The notes beneath the pieces were generated by a model. It was not told the origin of the DNA, searched no databases, and saw nothing but the letters and a program-made list of their open reading frames with translations. The translations under genes and the position numbers were made by a program. From contig DASZWQ010000154.1 of NCBI GenBank assembly GCA_035546535.1, positions 1-64,000 on the forward strand: 64,000 nucleotides of DNA, read 5' to 3'. Each line of letters begins with the position of its first letter. Position 1 is the first letter of the stretch. Of the stretch, positions 28,808-37,811 are shown in pieces. The DNA comes from Pirellulales bacterium. Its GTDB lineage: Bacteria > Planctomycetota > Planctomycetia > Pirellulales > JACPPG01.

Positions 28808-30020
28808 AGATAAAGCACTTGAGATACTCGGTCTCGAGGCACGTCGCACTCACCGGGTGATCCGGCGCGGCGCCGCGCTGTTCGAGCACCTGAATCTCGC
28901 GCCCCAGTTGCTGTGCCACGCCCGAAAGCATGTGCAAAAAATCCTCGCGCATGACATTGCCCGAGCAACTGCACGTCACCAGGATGCCGCCGGGCGGCAA
29001 CAGCGACGCGCCCAGCCGATTGATGCGGTGATACGCGCGCAAGGCGTCGTCCAGTGATCGGCGGGTGCGGGTGAACTTGGGCGGATCGAGAATCACCATG
29101 TCAAAGCGCTCGCGCCGGCCGACCAGCTCGTCGAGCGCATCGAAGCCGTCGGCCGCTTCGAATCGCACATTGGTCGCGGAGTTCAACTCGGCGCCCGCCC
29201 GGGCCACCGCGACGGCTTTTTCGCTCGTGTCGATGCCCAGCACTTCCGTCGCACCGCCGAGCCTGGCCGCGGCCAGGCTGAAACCGCCGGTGTAGCAAAA
29301 CAGGTCCAGCACGCGGGCCCCGCGCGCGTAGCGCGCGGCCGCCGCCCGATTCTCGCGCTGATCGAGATAAAAGCCGGTCTTTTGTCCGACGCCCAAGTCG
29401 ACGCCGTACCGCAGGCCGTGCTCGTTGATGAAAACCGGCCCCTCGGGCGTCTCGCCCCAGGAGCGATCTTCGTCGACCGATAGTCCCTCTAGCCGGGCCA
29501 GCGCCCGATCGGCACGTACCACGATGCCGCGCGCGCCCGACGCTTCGGCCAACAGCGGCAACAGCTCGTCGACGCGCCGCTGCATGGCCAGAGCCGTCGC
29601 CTGCACGACTAGATAGGCACCGTAACGATCGACGACCAGGCCGCTCAGGCCGTCGGCCTCGCTATAGATCAAACGCGCGGCGCCGTCGGCGGCGTCATAG
29701 CCCAAACGGCGCCGATGTTCGACAGCTCTCTCAATGCGCGATTTCCAGAAACCCGTGTCGAGCGGCTCAGCCGTCCAGGAGTACAGCCGCACGCGTATGC
29801 GACTGTGTGAGTTGTACAGCCCTCGGGCCACGAACTTGCCGTTGTCGGCCAGCAGGTCTACCACCGCGCCGTCGGCCGGTTGTCCCTCGACATGATCCAC
29901 GGCCGAGTCGAGCACCCACGGGTGCCGGCCAAAGAAAGGCCTGGCCTTGCGCGGCTTGAGGATGACCTGCGCGTGGGCTGCGCCCGAGCGGTCCTGGGTT
30001 GCGAGAGTTTCTGTGTCCAT
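28794..30020 (-). CDS. Class I SAM-dependent rRNA methyltransferase (RlmI/RlmK-like)
   Basis: Methylates cytosine in rRNA (23S m5C if it acts like RlmI); cytoplasmic. The start at 30020 gives 408 residues. An N-terminal PUA domain (VILKPRKARPFFGRHPWVLDS, residues about 18-95) binds RNA. A central domain with YSEADGLSGLVVDRYG follows. The Rossmann methyltransferase domain has GVGQKTGFYLDQRENR, VLDLFCYTGGFSLAAA (motif I), GIDTSEKAV, MVILDPPKF (motif IV) and VTCSCSGNV, the probable catalytic Cys region. The gene starts 13 bases after the stop of the secreted hydrolase gene on the same strand, so they are probably co-transcribed. Confidence 0.9.
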   Translation of the reverse strand: MDTETLATQDRSGAAHAQVILKPRKARPFFGRHPWVLDSAVDHVEGQPADGAVVDLLADNGKFVARGLYNSHSRIRVRLYSWTAEPLDTGFWKSRIERAVEHRRRLGYDAADGAARLIYSEADGLSGLVVDRYGAYLVVQATALAMQRRVDELLPLLAEASGARGIVVRADRALARLEGLSVDEDRSWGETPEGPVFINEHGLRYGVDLGVGQKTGFYLDQRENRAAAARYARGARVLDLFCYTGGFSLAAARLGGATEVLGIDTSEKAVAVARAGAELNSATNVRFEAADGFDALDELVGRRERFDMVILDPPKFTRTRRSLDDALRAYHRINRLGASLLPPGGILVTCSCSGNVMREDFLHMLSGVAQQLGREIQVLEQRGAAPDHPVSATCLETEYLKCFICRVL

Positions 30021-30033
30021 GCGGATTGTGGTC

Positions 30034-31020
30034 TTATTTCTGCCCGGCTTTGAGATGCTCGTCATACCAGGCGATGGCGGCCTCTTGCGCTTGCTTCTTG
30101 GCCACCGTGTAGACGCCGTAGTGCGTGATATCGGGAATGGTGATCAATTTCTTCGGGCCGGTGGCGCGCTCGAAGGCTTTCAGGCCGTGGTCCTTGTTGT
30201 CGAACAGTTCTTCGTTTTCGGCCAGGATGAAGAGCATTGCGCAATGCGGGGCCCGCGCGGCGTCTTCGACCGGCGCGTATTGCATCAGCTTCTCGCGCAC
30301 CGGCGCGCCGCGCAGATTGCCAACTACCCTCGCCCCCGGCGGCGGATAGCCCAGCTTGCCATGCGTACGGTCGGATGCTTCCTGATAGGTCTTCGCGGCT
30401 TCGTCGCCGAGTGTGACGAATCGCGAATCAAAGGCCGGCACCTGGCTGACCGTAGCCTTCACCCGCGGATCGCGCGCGGCCACGTACACGACGTGGCCGC
30501 CCGAGTAGCTGCTTCCCCACAGGCCGATCCGCTCGCGATCGCATTGCGGTTCGCCGTAGATCCAGCTCACGGCGTTGGCCAAATCGGTCGTCTGATCGAT
30601 CGGATCCACGACCTCGCGGACTTCTTTCACCTCGGCCGTGAAGCGCAAATCCTTGCTGCGTTCAGGCGGAGGGCCCATCAGGATCACGCGCGAGTCGCTC
30701 GCCCCCCAGCCACGATAGTCGAAGATCAATACCAGGTAACCGGCCCGGGCAAACGCCAGGGCGTCGCCGCGTAACTGAGATGCCACGCCACCCCAGCCGT
30801 GCGAGAGGACGATCGTTGGCAGCTTTTCGCCAGCGGGATTCTTCGGCGCAAAGACCTCGGCCGCCATCCGCGTCCCTTCACTGTGGATCGTGGCCGTGCG
30901 ATGAGCGATGTCGTCCGGCGGTGAAAACGTTGAGCGTGCTTCTTGCGCGGCGACGATGCCTGTCGTCAGCAGAACGAGCGCAGCAGCACCCCACACAGCA
31001 GAACATCGGCGAGGAACCAT
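30034..31020 (-). CDS. Exported alpha/beta hydrolase (dienelactone hydrolase/S15-like)
   Basis: The start at 31020 gives 328 residues with a signal peptide (VWGAAALVLLTTGIVAAQ). The alpha/beta-hydrolase fold is shown by IVLSHGWGGVASQ (oxyanion region) and LVLIFDYRGWGASDS. The nucleophile elbow is GLWGSSYSGGHVV, where the Ser before Tyr-Ser-Gly fits the G-x-S-Y-x-G pattern of X-Pro peptidase-like and cocaine-esterase-like hydrolases. The late ITHYGVY holds a plausible catalytic His and AENEELFD a plausible Asp region. It probably acts on esters or peptides in the periplasm. It lies upstream of the RlmI-like gene with a 13-base gap. Confidence 0.85.
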   Translation of the reverse strand: MVPRRCSAVWGAAALVLLTTGIVAAQEARSTFSPPDDIAHRTATIHSEGTRMAAEVFAPKNPAGEKLPTIVLSHGWGGVASQLRGDALAFARAGYLVLIFDYRGWGASDSRVILMGPPPERSKDLRFTAEVKEVREVVDPIDQTTDLANAVSWIYGEPQCDRERIGLWGSSYSGGHVVYVAARDPRVKATVSQVPAFDSRFVTLGDEAAKTYQEASDRTHGKLGYPPPGARVVGNLRGAPVREKLMQYAPVEDAARAPHCAMLFILAENEELFDNKDHGLKAFERATGPKKLITIPDITHYGVYTVAKKQAQEAAIAWYDEHLKAGQK

Positions 31021-31268
31021 ATCGCACCCTCGACACAAGGCAGGAAGTGATCGCGCGGGCCAAGGAATCCGGCCATTGTACTCGCTTTGCGACTCAAGCG
31101 CAGGGCCCGCCGAGCTAAAAGAGAAATGCGATGAAGGCAGTCCGCGCGCCGGGAGGACGATAGCCGTAGGGTGCCCTGTGGCACCAAGACTCGCGCACGT
31201 CGCGAAAACGGCGTACGCAGCGCCCCCTACGAGAAGCTGACGAGGAAAATCGCGAGCCCGGCAACGCC

Positions 31269-31547
31269 CTACTTCGGCACGCCGACGAAGCGGAAGCGGA
31301 TATGCTCGATGAGCACCCGGCGATATTCCTCGATGTCGACGTCGCGCTCGCTGCACACGAGGAACAGCACGCCGTCGTTGCGGAAGTTGCCGTCCCAGGC
31401 GATCACCTCGTCGTCGGTCCACAGCGGATCGTATTCGCGTAGCTTCTCGTCCGTCATGCGGCTGAAATAGCTCCGCAGGTTGACGTCGGTCTCGTCCATC
31501 GCCATGCCGGCGGGCAGAGCTTCGTAATTGATGTCTTTATCGGTCAT
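31269..31547 (-). CDS. Small acidic protein of unknown function
   Basis: The start at 31547 has GAGG 6 bases upstream and gives 92 residues; the frame stays open upstream into the PQQ gene but without a site. The protein is soluble and acidic, with MAMDETDVNLRSYFSRM, EYDPLWTDDEVIAWDGNF and an Arg-rich end (RRVLIEHIRFRFVGVPK). I do not recognise the family. The tidy start site and biased codon use support a real gene. It lies 131 bases downstream of the PQQ propeller gene on the same strand. Confidence 0.65.
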   Translation of the reverse strand: MTDKDINYEALPAGMAMDETDVNLRSYFSRMTDEKLREYDPLWTDDEVIAWDGNFRNDGVLFLVCSERDVDIEEYRRVLIEHIRFRFVGVPK

Positions 31548-31677
31548 GGCATCCTCGAAAGCGCGGAGAAACGACGAGTCAGGGGCCGGAATCGGCTCCG
31601 TGCATTCTAGCCTGACAACTCGCGCCACAACAGTTGTCGACCGGAAATGTCGCATGCCGGCGGCACGAACGCGCCTG

Positions 31678-32994
31678 CTACTCGGCACCGGACGATGATT
31701 TTCCACCCACGCAGTACAGATACCGTGTCGAGCGGATCAGCAATTGACCGGCACTGGGCACCAAAGCTGCGCGAAACAGCTCGTCGCCGTCCGATGTAAG
31801 GGATGCCTTGGCGACGAGTTTCATCGCGTCGCCGGCCTCGATGACCGTCGTCTGTCCGGCGTCGTTTTGAAAATAGGCCCGGCCGCCGGCCACCAAAGGC
31901 GTCGAGGAATAGTTAGCGTCGAGCCGCTCTTTCCATAGCTCGCGCCCGGTGTCGCAGTCGTAACAAAACAGAATGCCTGGCATGCTGATCGCCAGCATGT
32001 ACTTATCGATCACCACGGGCGACGGCAAATCGCGTCCGCCGCGACGCGGCGTATGCCACAGCCGATTGGTTTCGGTCACGTCGCCGTCGCCGCCGGGACG
32101 CACCGCGTATACGTCGCCGGCCAATCCATTGACGACGAACAGTTTTCCATGGGCGAAGGCCGGCACCGGCTCGCCGCGCCCCGCAAAGCCTTTGCAAAAC
32201 CACAACTCGCGTCCCGAGGCCGGGTCGTAGCCGCGGACCCCCTTTTCGCCGTTGAGTATCATTTCCTCGCGACCGTTCGCACGAATCAAGATCGGCGTGC
32301 TCCAGCCGCGCACGGCATCGCGCGGCGTATTCCAGACCGTTTCGCCGGTGCGGCAATCGAAGGCCGTAACGCTCGATTCCTTCGACTCGCTGTCGCAGTT
32401 TTGAATGATCAGGTTGCGATAAAAGATCGGGCTGGCCGCCGTCCCCCACGGGCCGGCGAACTGGCCCAGGTCGCGCGACCAGAGATGCTTGCCGTCGAGG
32501 GTGTAGCCGTGCAGCCCGCCACGGCCGAAGAAGGCGATCACCACTTCGCCATTCGTAGCACAACTGGCCGAAGCCCAGCCGTTCATGCGGTGCGTTTCCT
32601 CGGGCTCGCCGGTCCAGGCCACCTGCTCCCACAAGAGGTGACCATCGCGGCGGTCGAGCGCCATGACGACGCGCTGCTTGCCTTGGTCGAGCGCCGTGGT
32701 CAGAAAGATCCGCTCGCCCCACACCGCCGGCGTCGATTGCCCTTCCCCATTGAGCGCGCTTTTCCAGACGACATCATCGTCGCTCCACGAGACGGGTAGC
32801 CCCGTCTCCGTCGAATGATTGCTCCCGGTCGGGCCGCCCCAGGCAGGCCAGTTCGTTTCGCCCCATGCTGAGTCGCATGTCAGCGTGACTGCCAAAGCCA
32901 AGGTCACTGCCAGCCACGCCGCATCAACAGGACGGAACACGATCTGGCGGGCGCGCGCCGACAGATGCAAAGTGCGATAGATGCCTGGTCGCAT
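31678..32994 (-). CDS. Exported PQQ-type beta-propeller repeat protein
   Basis: 438 residues. A long signal region (hydrophobic AAWLAVTLALAVTLTCDSAWG, about 25-45) is followed by NWPAWGGPTGSN, the usual opening of planctomycete PQQ-like propellers. Repeated blades have the pattern A-x-D-x-x-x-G-x-x-x-W: ALDRRDGHLLWEQ, GYTLDGKHLWSRD, AFDCRTGETVWNT, GYDPASGRELWFC and CYDCDTGRELWKE. No quinoprotein dehydrogenase active-site Cys pair or cytochrome c domain is present, so it is probably a structural or binding propeller and not an alcohol dehydrogenase. A paralogue is at 48.7-50.1 kb. Confidence 0.88.
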   Translation of the reverse strand: MRPGIYRTLHLSARARQIVFRPVDAAWLAVTLALAVTLTCDSAWGETNWPAWGGPTGSNHSTETGLPVSWSDDDVVWKSALNGEGQSTPAVWGERIFLTTALDQGKQRVVMALDRRDGHLLWEQVAWTGEPEETHRMNGWASASCATNGEVVIAFFGRGGLHGYTLDGKHLWSRDLGQFAGPWGTAASPIFYRNLIIQNCDSESKESSVTAFDCRTGETVWNTPRDAVRGWSTPILIRANGREEMILNGEKGVRGYDPASGRELWFCKGFAGRGEPVPAFAHGKLFVVNGLAGDVYAVRPGGDGDVTETNRLWHTPRRGGRDLPSPVVIDKYMLAISMPGILFCYDCDTGRELWKERLDANYSSTPLVAGGRAYFQNDAGQTTVIEAGDAMKLVAKASLTSDGDELFRAALVPSAGQLLIRSTRYLYCVGGKSSSGAE

Positions 32995-33352
32995 GAGTGA
33001 AATTCTCCGGAATCCGCAGCACGAAGGCGAGTGATGTATTCGGTCGAGTGACTGAGGGTTTCGGCGGGGGCAAGTGTCGTTGGGCGGGAAACGATGCGGG
33101 GGCCGCTCGGGCTGCCGCCTGATTCTAACACGACCCGTGCCTCCTGCCTCTCGGCCGGCGGTAACGTTTCGGCAATCTTCCCCGCCGCTTGCCCATTTTC
33201 TTGCCGCGGACGAATTGCCGCCTTAACATCAGGGCGAACGGCAAGGCCGAAACAGGCTGGCAGATCGACCCGGCAAGGGGAACGTCTCGCGGCAGAGCCT
33301 TGGCGCCAACATCGCATGGCCAGCAACATCTCGACACGCTTCCCTTGGAAAC
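32995..33352. other. Intergenic region upstream of the first giant glycine-rich gene
   Basis: 358 bases between the divergent PQQ propeller and the giant gene, so it holds both promoters. I searched by eye for GEMM (cyclic di-GMP) and cobalamin riboswitch cores and saw none. No repeat or small gene found. Confidence 0.4.
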
Positions 33353-36300
33353 ATGGCCATGTCATTGGAGAGCCGCTCGCGCTTGCGGGCTGGATTGTCC
33401 GTCCGCGCCATTACGCGTTCGTTGCGACTGGAACCGCTCGAGTGCCGGCGGATGCTGGCGGTTTTCAACGTCACTGCCGCGGTTGCCGATGGCGCCGCCG
33501 GCAGTCTGCGCGCCGCGCTCGTGGCCGCAGCGTCCAATGCCGATGCCTCGAACACGATCAATCTCGCCGCCGGCACCTATGCGCTGACCGATAGCACCGA
33601 CGGCAACCTGCTCGTCCACAACCTGGCGGGCGGCGCGACCAAGACGTTCGTTCTCGCCGGCGCTGCGCAAGCCACGACCATCATCCAGGGAGGCGATTCC
33701 TGGAACGATCGTATCCTGCAAATCGTCAGCGCGCCGGGCGCTGCCGTTGCCGTGACGATGAAGAATCTTTCGATCCAAGGAGGTAATGCCTTCGCGGGCG
33801 GTGCCCTCGGCGGTACGGCTGCGCTCGGCGGCGGAGTGCTGGTTGACGGCGGGCAAGTCACGCTGAGCCACGTCGGGCTTTCGAGCAATCATGCGTTTGG
33901 CACGACCGGCGCGGCGGGCGCAGCCGGCGGCGGAACCGGGGGCATCGGTGCGGCCGCTCGCGGCGGCGCGATCTATCTCGCGGCCGGGACATTGAACCTT
34001 ACACAAAGCACGCTCTCGAACAATTTCGCCTTCGGCGGAGTCGGCGGCGCCGGAGGCTTGGGCGCAAGCGCCGGCAAAAACTCCGCGCCGCACGGCGCGT
34101 CAGGAGCAGCAGGCGGAAACGGCGCCCCAGGAACTACGCCCGCCACGCCAGGCGCCGAGGGTGGGCACGGCGGAGCGGGAGGCACAGGGCACAACGGCGC
34201 GGGCGGGTCGAATGCCGTGGCGCATGCCGGGCAGGGAGGCGCCGGCGGCGCCGGGGGCGATGGCTCGGGAGGAGGAATCTACGTCGCCGCCGGTCAGTTG
34301 ACGATCACGAACACGACGTTCACCGGCAACGCGGCCGATGGCGGAACGGGCGGCGCCGGAGGATCCGGCGGTCGCGGCGCCGCGCTCAAAGGGGGCTTCG
34401 GTGGGTCGGGCGGAGCCGGTGGAACCGGCGGTGTCGGGGGACGCGGCGGTCCGGCTATCGGTGGTGGCGGAGTCGCACTGCACAGTGGCGGCGCCGGTGG
34501 AGATGGTGGCGCAGGCGGCGGTGGTGGGCGCGGAGGGCTCGGCGGCAATGGCGCCGCTGGCGCCGGTGGCGGCGCGGGGGGCGCTGGCGGCAATGGCTAT
34601 GGCGGCGCGCTTTATGTCGCGGCAGGAAGTGTTGTTTTTCAAACGGACACACTGCAGTCCAATTCCGCGGTGGGCGGCACCGGTGGTCGTGGCGGCGATG
34701 CCGGTCAAGGAGGCGCAGGCAACACCGGGGGCTGTGGTGGACCTGGGGGGCGCGGCGGCTCGGGAGGGCGCGGGGGGGGCGACGGCGGTTCCAACGCCGG
34801 TGCTGGCGGCCTCGGTCACTCCGGAGGCCTCGCCGGCGCAGCGGCCAATGGCGGAGCGGGCGCCGTCGGCGGCGTTGGAGGAGCGGGCGGTAACGGCGGC
34901 AATGGCGCCGGCGGCGCGATTTATTTACTCGGCGGCACGTTGGGGCTCGGCAGCGTTAGCATCACATCGAATGCCGCCTATGGTGGCGATGCCGGAGTCG
35001 GCGGCAATGGCGCCACCGGCGGCGCCGGAGGGCGCGGTGGCCCTGGCGGCGCCGGAGGCAACGGTGGTCGCGGCGGCGCAGGTGCGAACAACGCCGTTGG
35101 CCTCCTCGGCGCGGTCGGTGGCCAAGGCGGAAATGGGGCGGTCGCCGCCGCGGGTGCCGTCGGAGGACGCGGCGGCAACGGCGGCCTCGGCGGCGTCGGC
35201 GGTCAGGGAGGCGACGCTTTCGGCGGCGGCATGGCATTGCGCGGCGGAGCAGCCGGTCTTAGCGCGGTCACACTTTCGTCGAACAGCGCCTTCGGAGCGA
35301 CGGGTGCGCCAGGCGGCGAGGGAGGAGCCGGTGGAACCGGCGGCGACGGCGGTCATGGAGGACAAGGGGGCGCAGGGGGTGACGGCGGCTCGGCAGGCCA
35401 AAACGCGCAGCTGCAACTCCTGCCCACCGGCGGCACCGCCGGTGGCGGTGGACGCGGCGGCACCGGCGGCGTCGGGGGCGCGGGCGGTAATGGCGCGAAC
35501 GGCGGCGCGGGGGGCGGCGGCGGAGACGCGATCGGCGGAAGCGTCTACTTAGATGGCGCTCAGCTCAACATTGGCCCTGGCACGACGTACTCCGGCACCG
35601 CGCTGGCCGGCGGCGGCGGTAGCGGTGGCAACATCGGCCTGGCAGGCGCTGGTGGCCATGGTGGTGCGGCGGGCGCAGGCGGGGCCGGCGGTCACGGCGG
35701 AGCCGGGCTCACGCATGGGGGCGCAAACGGTTTGTCGGGTGCAGCTGGACAAGCAGGCGCCGGAGGAGGCAGCGGAGCCAGCGGCGGTTTCGGCGCTACG
35801 GGTGCGAGCGGGCGCTCCGCGGGCGCCGGCATCTACGTCAACAGTGGCACCGTGACCACCGTCCTGCGAGCAACTCACGCTGCCGTCGTTCAGCAGCCAC
35901 CGACAAGCATCGCGGCCGGCACTCCCTTCTCGATCGAAGTCGACGCGCTGAACGCCAATAACAACGTCGATCCGACCTACAACGGACTCATTACCGTGTC
36001 GCTCGGCAATAATCCCGGCGGTAGCGGACTTGCCGGTACGCTTTTGCTCACTGCCGTGCACGGCGTCGCGACGTTTACGAATCTCGAGCTGTTCAAGCCG
36101 GGCAGCGGGTACACGCTGAACGTCGCGGCCGCGGGAATCTCGTCGACGGCAACCAGTTCGTTTAACGTCACCGGTGCCAGCAATTTGCCGCCGAAAGTGA
36201 TCCAAGTGCTCGCGGCAGGCACGACGTGGAATCCCAGCTTTCTCAATGCCCTCAAAGTGTCTGGGCAGGGAAACGGCACGGGCTACAACCTTCCGGCCGG

Positions 36301-37168
36301 CGCAGCGCAGCTAACATCGCTTCCGTGGAGCAACGTCAATCAAATTCAAATTGCCTTCAGTGAAGCAGTCACCGTGTCGCAAGCCAGTTTGTCGCTTACT
36401 GGTTTGGGAGGCGTGTTGGCCACTACCGGCTTCTCGTACAACGCGACAGCGTTCGTTGCCACGTGGACGCTCGCCAATCCGATCGGCGCCGGCAAAGTGA
36501 CGATCAATCTGCATTCCTCCGGCACAAGTGCGGTCAAAGATTCTGGCGGCCGCGCGCTGGACGGCGAGTGGACGAACGGCGCAAGCGCTTACCCATCGGG
36601 TAATGGCACGGCTGGCGGTGATTTCAATTTTGCGATTAACGTGTTGCCGGGAGACGCGAACGGCGATGGCATCGTCAATAGCCAGGATCTAGCGCTCGTG
36701 TCGTCCAGTTGGCTGTCGTCGGGGCCGGTCGCTGATGACAATGGCGATGGCATCGTGAATAGTCAGGATCTGGCCCTGATTTCTTCACAGTGGTTGGCCG
36801 CCTTGCCGGCGGGCGGAGCGGCGTCGGGCAATAGCCAGGCGAGCAGCCTTCGGGCGAACGGCGCGCAGACGGCGGCTTTCTCGGTTTCTAGTCAGAGTGA
36901 TGCTGCGCCGGCCTTTGCAATACCAATCATCGGTCCGGTGTTGCCGCAAGCCTGGGCGAGACCGTCTGCGCAGCTTTCGGATCGTTCCGTCGCTCCGCTT
37001 CCCTCTCTTTTTGCGACGGCAGCAACGTCTGCGCGCGATCGAGCCTTCCGCCTGGAAGACGGCGCCGGTTCCGGCGGCAATCGATCTCGAGATTGGTGGC
37101 AGGGAGACGATCCGATCGGCGAAGGACTACTCAGCGTCCTGGCCACCGCTCGCCCCCACTCGCGATAA
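33353..37168 (+). CDS. Giant glycine-rich beta-helix surface protein with Ig-like and dockerin domains, copy 1
   Basis: 1271 residues, probably exported and cell-surface attached. The planctomycete N-terminal signature LEPLECRRMLAVFNV is at 26-40. A beta-helix domain (40-185) includes NTINLAAGTYAL and GGAIYLAAGTLNL-type rungs. Residues about 186-826 alternate roughly 25-residue rungs, such as GGGIYVAAGQLTITNTTF and GGALYVAAGSVVFQTDTL, with 40-80-residue blocks of GGAGGxGG. About 841-940 is an Ig-like domain (QQPPTSIAAGTPFSIEVDAL). About 946-1098 is a beta domain. The dockerin pair GDANGDGIVNSQDLALVSS and DDNGDGIVNSQDLALISS is at about 1099-1150, followed by a Ser/Arg-rich tail. The rungs suggest a polysaccharide-binding or structural fibre; no lyase catalytic residues are apparent. 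It is a tandem paralogue of the next gene. Confidence 0.88.
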   Translation: MAMSLESRSRLRAGLSVRAITRSLRLEPLECRRMLAVFNVTAAVADGAAGSLRAALVAAASNADASNTINLAAGTYALTDSTDGNLLVHNLAGGATKTFVLAGAAQATTIIQGGDSWNDRILQIVSAPGAAVAVTMKNLSIQGGNAFAGGALGGTAALGGGVLVDGGQVTLSHVGLSSNHAFGTTGAAGAAGGGTGGIGAAARGGAIYLAAGTLNLTQSTLSNNFAFGGVGGAGGLGASAGKNSAPHGASGAAGGNGAPGTTPATPGAEGGHGGAGGTGHNGAGGSNAVAHAGQGGAGGAGGDGSGGGIYVAAGQLTITNTTFTGNAADGGTGGAGGSGGRGAALKGGFGGSGGAGGTGGVGGRGGPAIGGGGVALHSGGAGGDGGAGGGGGRGGLGGNGAAGAGGGAGGAGGNGYGGALYVAAGSVVFQTDTLQSNSAVGGTGGRGGDAGQGGAGNTGGCGGPGGRGGSGGRGGGDGGSNAGAGGLGHSGGLAGAAANGGAGAVGGVGGAGGNGGNGAGGAIYLLGGTLGLGSVSITSNAAYGGDAGVGGNGATGGAGGRGGPGGAGGNGGRGGAGANNAVGLLGAVGGQGGNGAVAAAGAVGGRGGNGGLGGVGGQGGDAFGGGMALRGGAAGLSAVTLSSNSAFGATGAPGGEGGAGGTGGDGGHGGQGGAGGDGGSAGQNAQLQLLPTGGTAGGGGRGGTGGVGGAGGNGANGGAGGGGGDAIGGSVYLDGAQLNIGPGTTYSGTALAGGGGSGGNIGLAGAGGHGGAAGAGGAGGHGGAGLTHGGANGLSGAAGQAGAGGGSGASGGFGATGASGRSAGAGIYVNSGTVTTVLRATHAAVVQQPPTSIAAGTPFSIEVDALNANNNVDPTYNGLITVSLGNNPGGSGLAGTLLLTAVHGVATFTNLELFKPGSGYTLNVAAAGISSTATSSFNVTGASNLPPKVIQVLAAGTTWNPSFLNALKVSGQGNGTGYNLPAGAAQLTSLPWSNVNQIQIAFSEAVTVSQASLSLTGLGGVLATTGFSYNATAFVATWTLANPIGAGKVTINLHSSGTSAVKDSGGRALDGEWTNGASAYPSGNGTAGGDFNFAINVLPGDANGDGIVNSQDLALVSSSWLSSGPVADDNGDGIVNSQDLALISSQWLAALPAGGAASGNSQASSLRANGAQTAAFSVSSQSDAAPAFAIPIIGPVLPQAWARPSAQLSDRSVAPLPSLFATAATSARDRAFRLEDGAGSGGNRSRDWWQGDDPIGEGLLSVLATARPHSR

Positions 37169-37811
37169 GCGCCGACGCCGGTGCATGCCCAGAGCGAGCG
37201 TTCAAGCAACCGCTAGCCTGGCGAGCGCAGCGGTAGATATTCGGGCATTTTTTCGGTTCGCACCCCCCGTTTTGTTGCGTTTGCCGCGGTGCCGCCGTAC
37301 TATCCGACGTAGTCAGGGCGCGCATTCATGGGAGGCCGAGGAGATGCGCCTTCGCCACGATGGCCAGTCGCCGCCCGCCCTGGTCGGGGAAGACTCGGAG
37401 CAGGGAGAAGCTTGCGGCAGGTCGCATCATGGGCCGAATCATTGTCGCGCCGGCCACTGTGTTCAACAGCCCGCTACTCTCCAACGACTCTACGCGGAGA
37501 GCACGACCGCTTCTTTGCTCATTTGGCGACGACCGCCACGGACTACACATTCACTCATATGAATTTATAGATCGAACGGAGATTTCTCCTCGGAAGATTC
37601 CACAAGGCCGAGGATACAAACCAACGAGAGGGGCAACGGGCCAACTACGGGACCGGTTTTCGGCGCGCGAAGATTTTTCTTTGCATTCGATAAGACCGCT
37701 ATTTAGTATCGCACCGCCAGTGTCGCCTGCCCGGCATAGCTGCTCTGCATGGCAGTGTCCGTCGCGCACGCTCCCGCGTTGAGTCCGCTCCCGCTGAGAG
37801 TGTTACATCCC
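37169..37811. other. Gap between the two giant paralogous genes
   Basis: 643 bases with no supportable gene. Open frames of 64-221 codons cross it but lack start sites and homology, and the longest only continues a shifted frame of the upstream gene. AT content rises in 37480-37720, which suits a promoter region for the second giant gene, so each giant gene probably has its own promoter. The stretch GGGCATTTTTTCGG near 37238 could be part of a weak terminator, but I see no convincing stem. Confidence 0.45.

Noticed and set aside
32995-33352. Possible cyclic di-GMP riboswitch before the giant surface gene
   Set aside because: Surface-protein genes often have one, but the conserved GEMM core words are not present here or in 37169-37811.
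34338-35552. 404-codon Ala/Met-rich frame inside the first giant gene
   Set aside because: A shifted frame of the GGC/GGA-rich repeat DNA. The real frame continues before and after with signature, Ig-like and dockerin domains.
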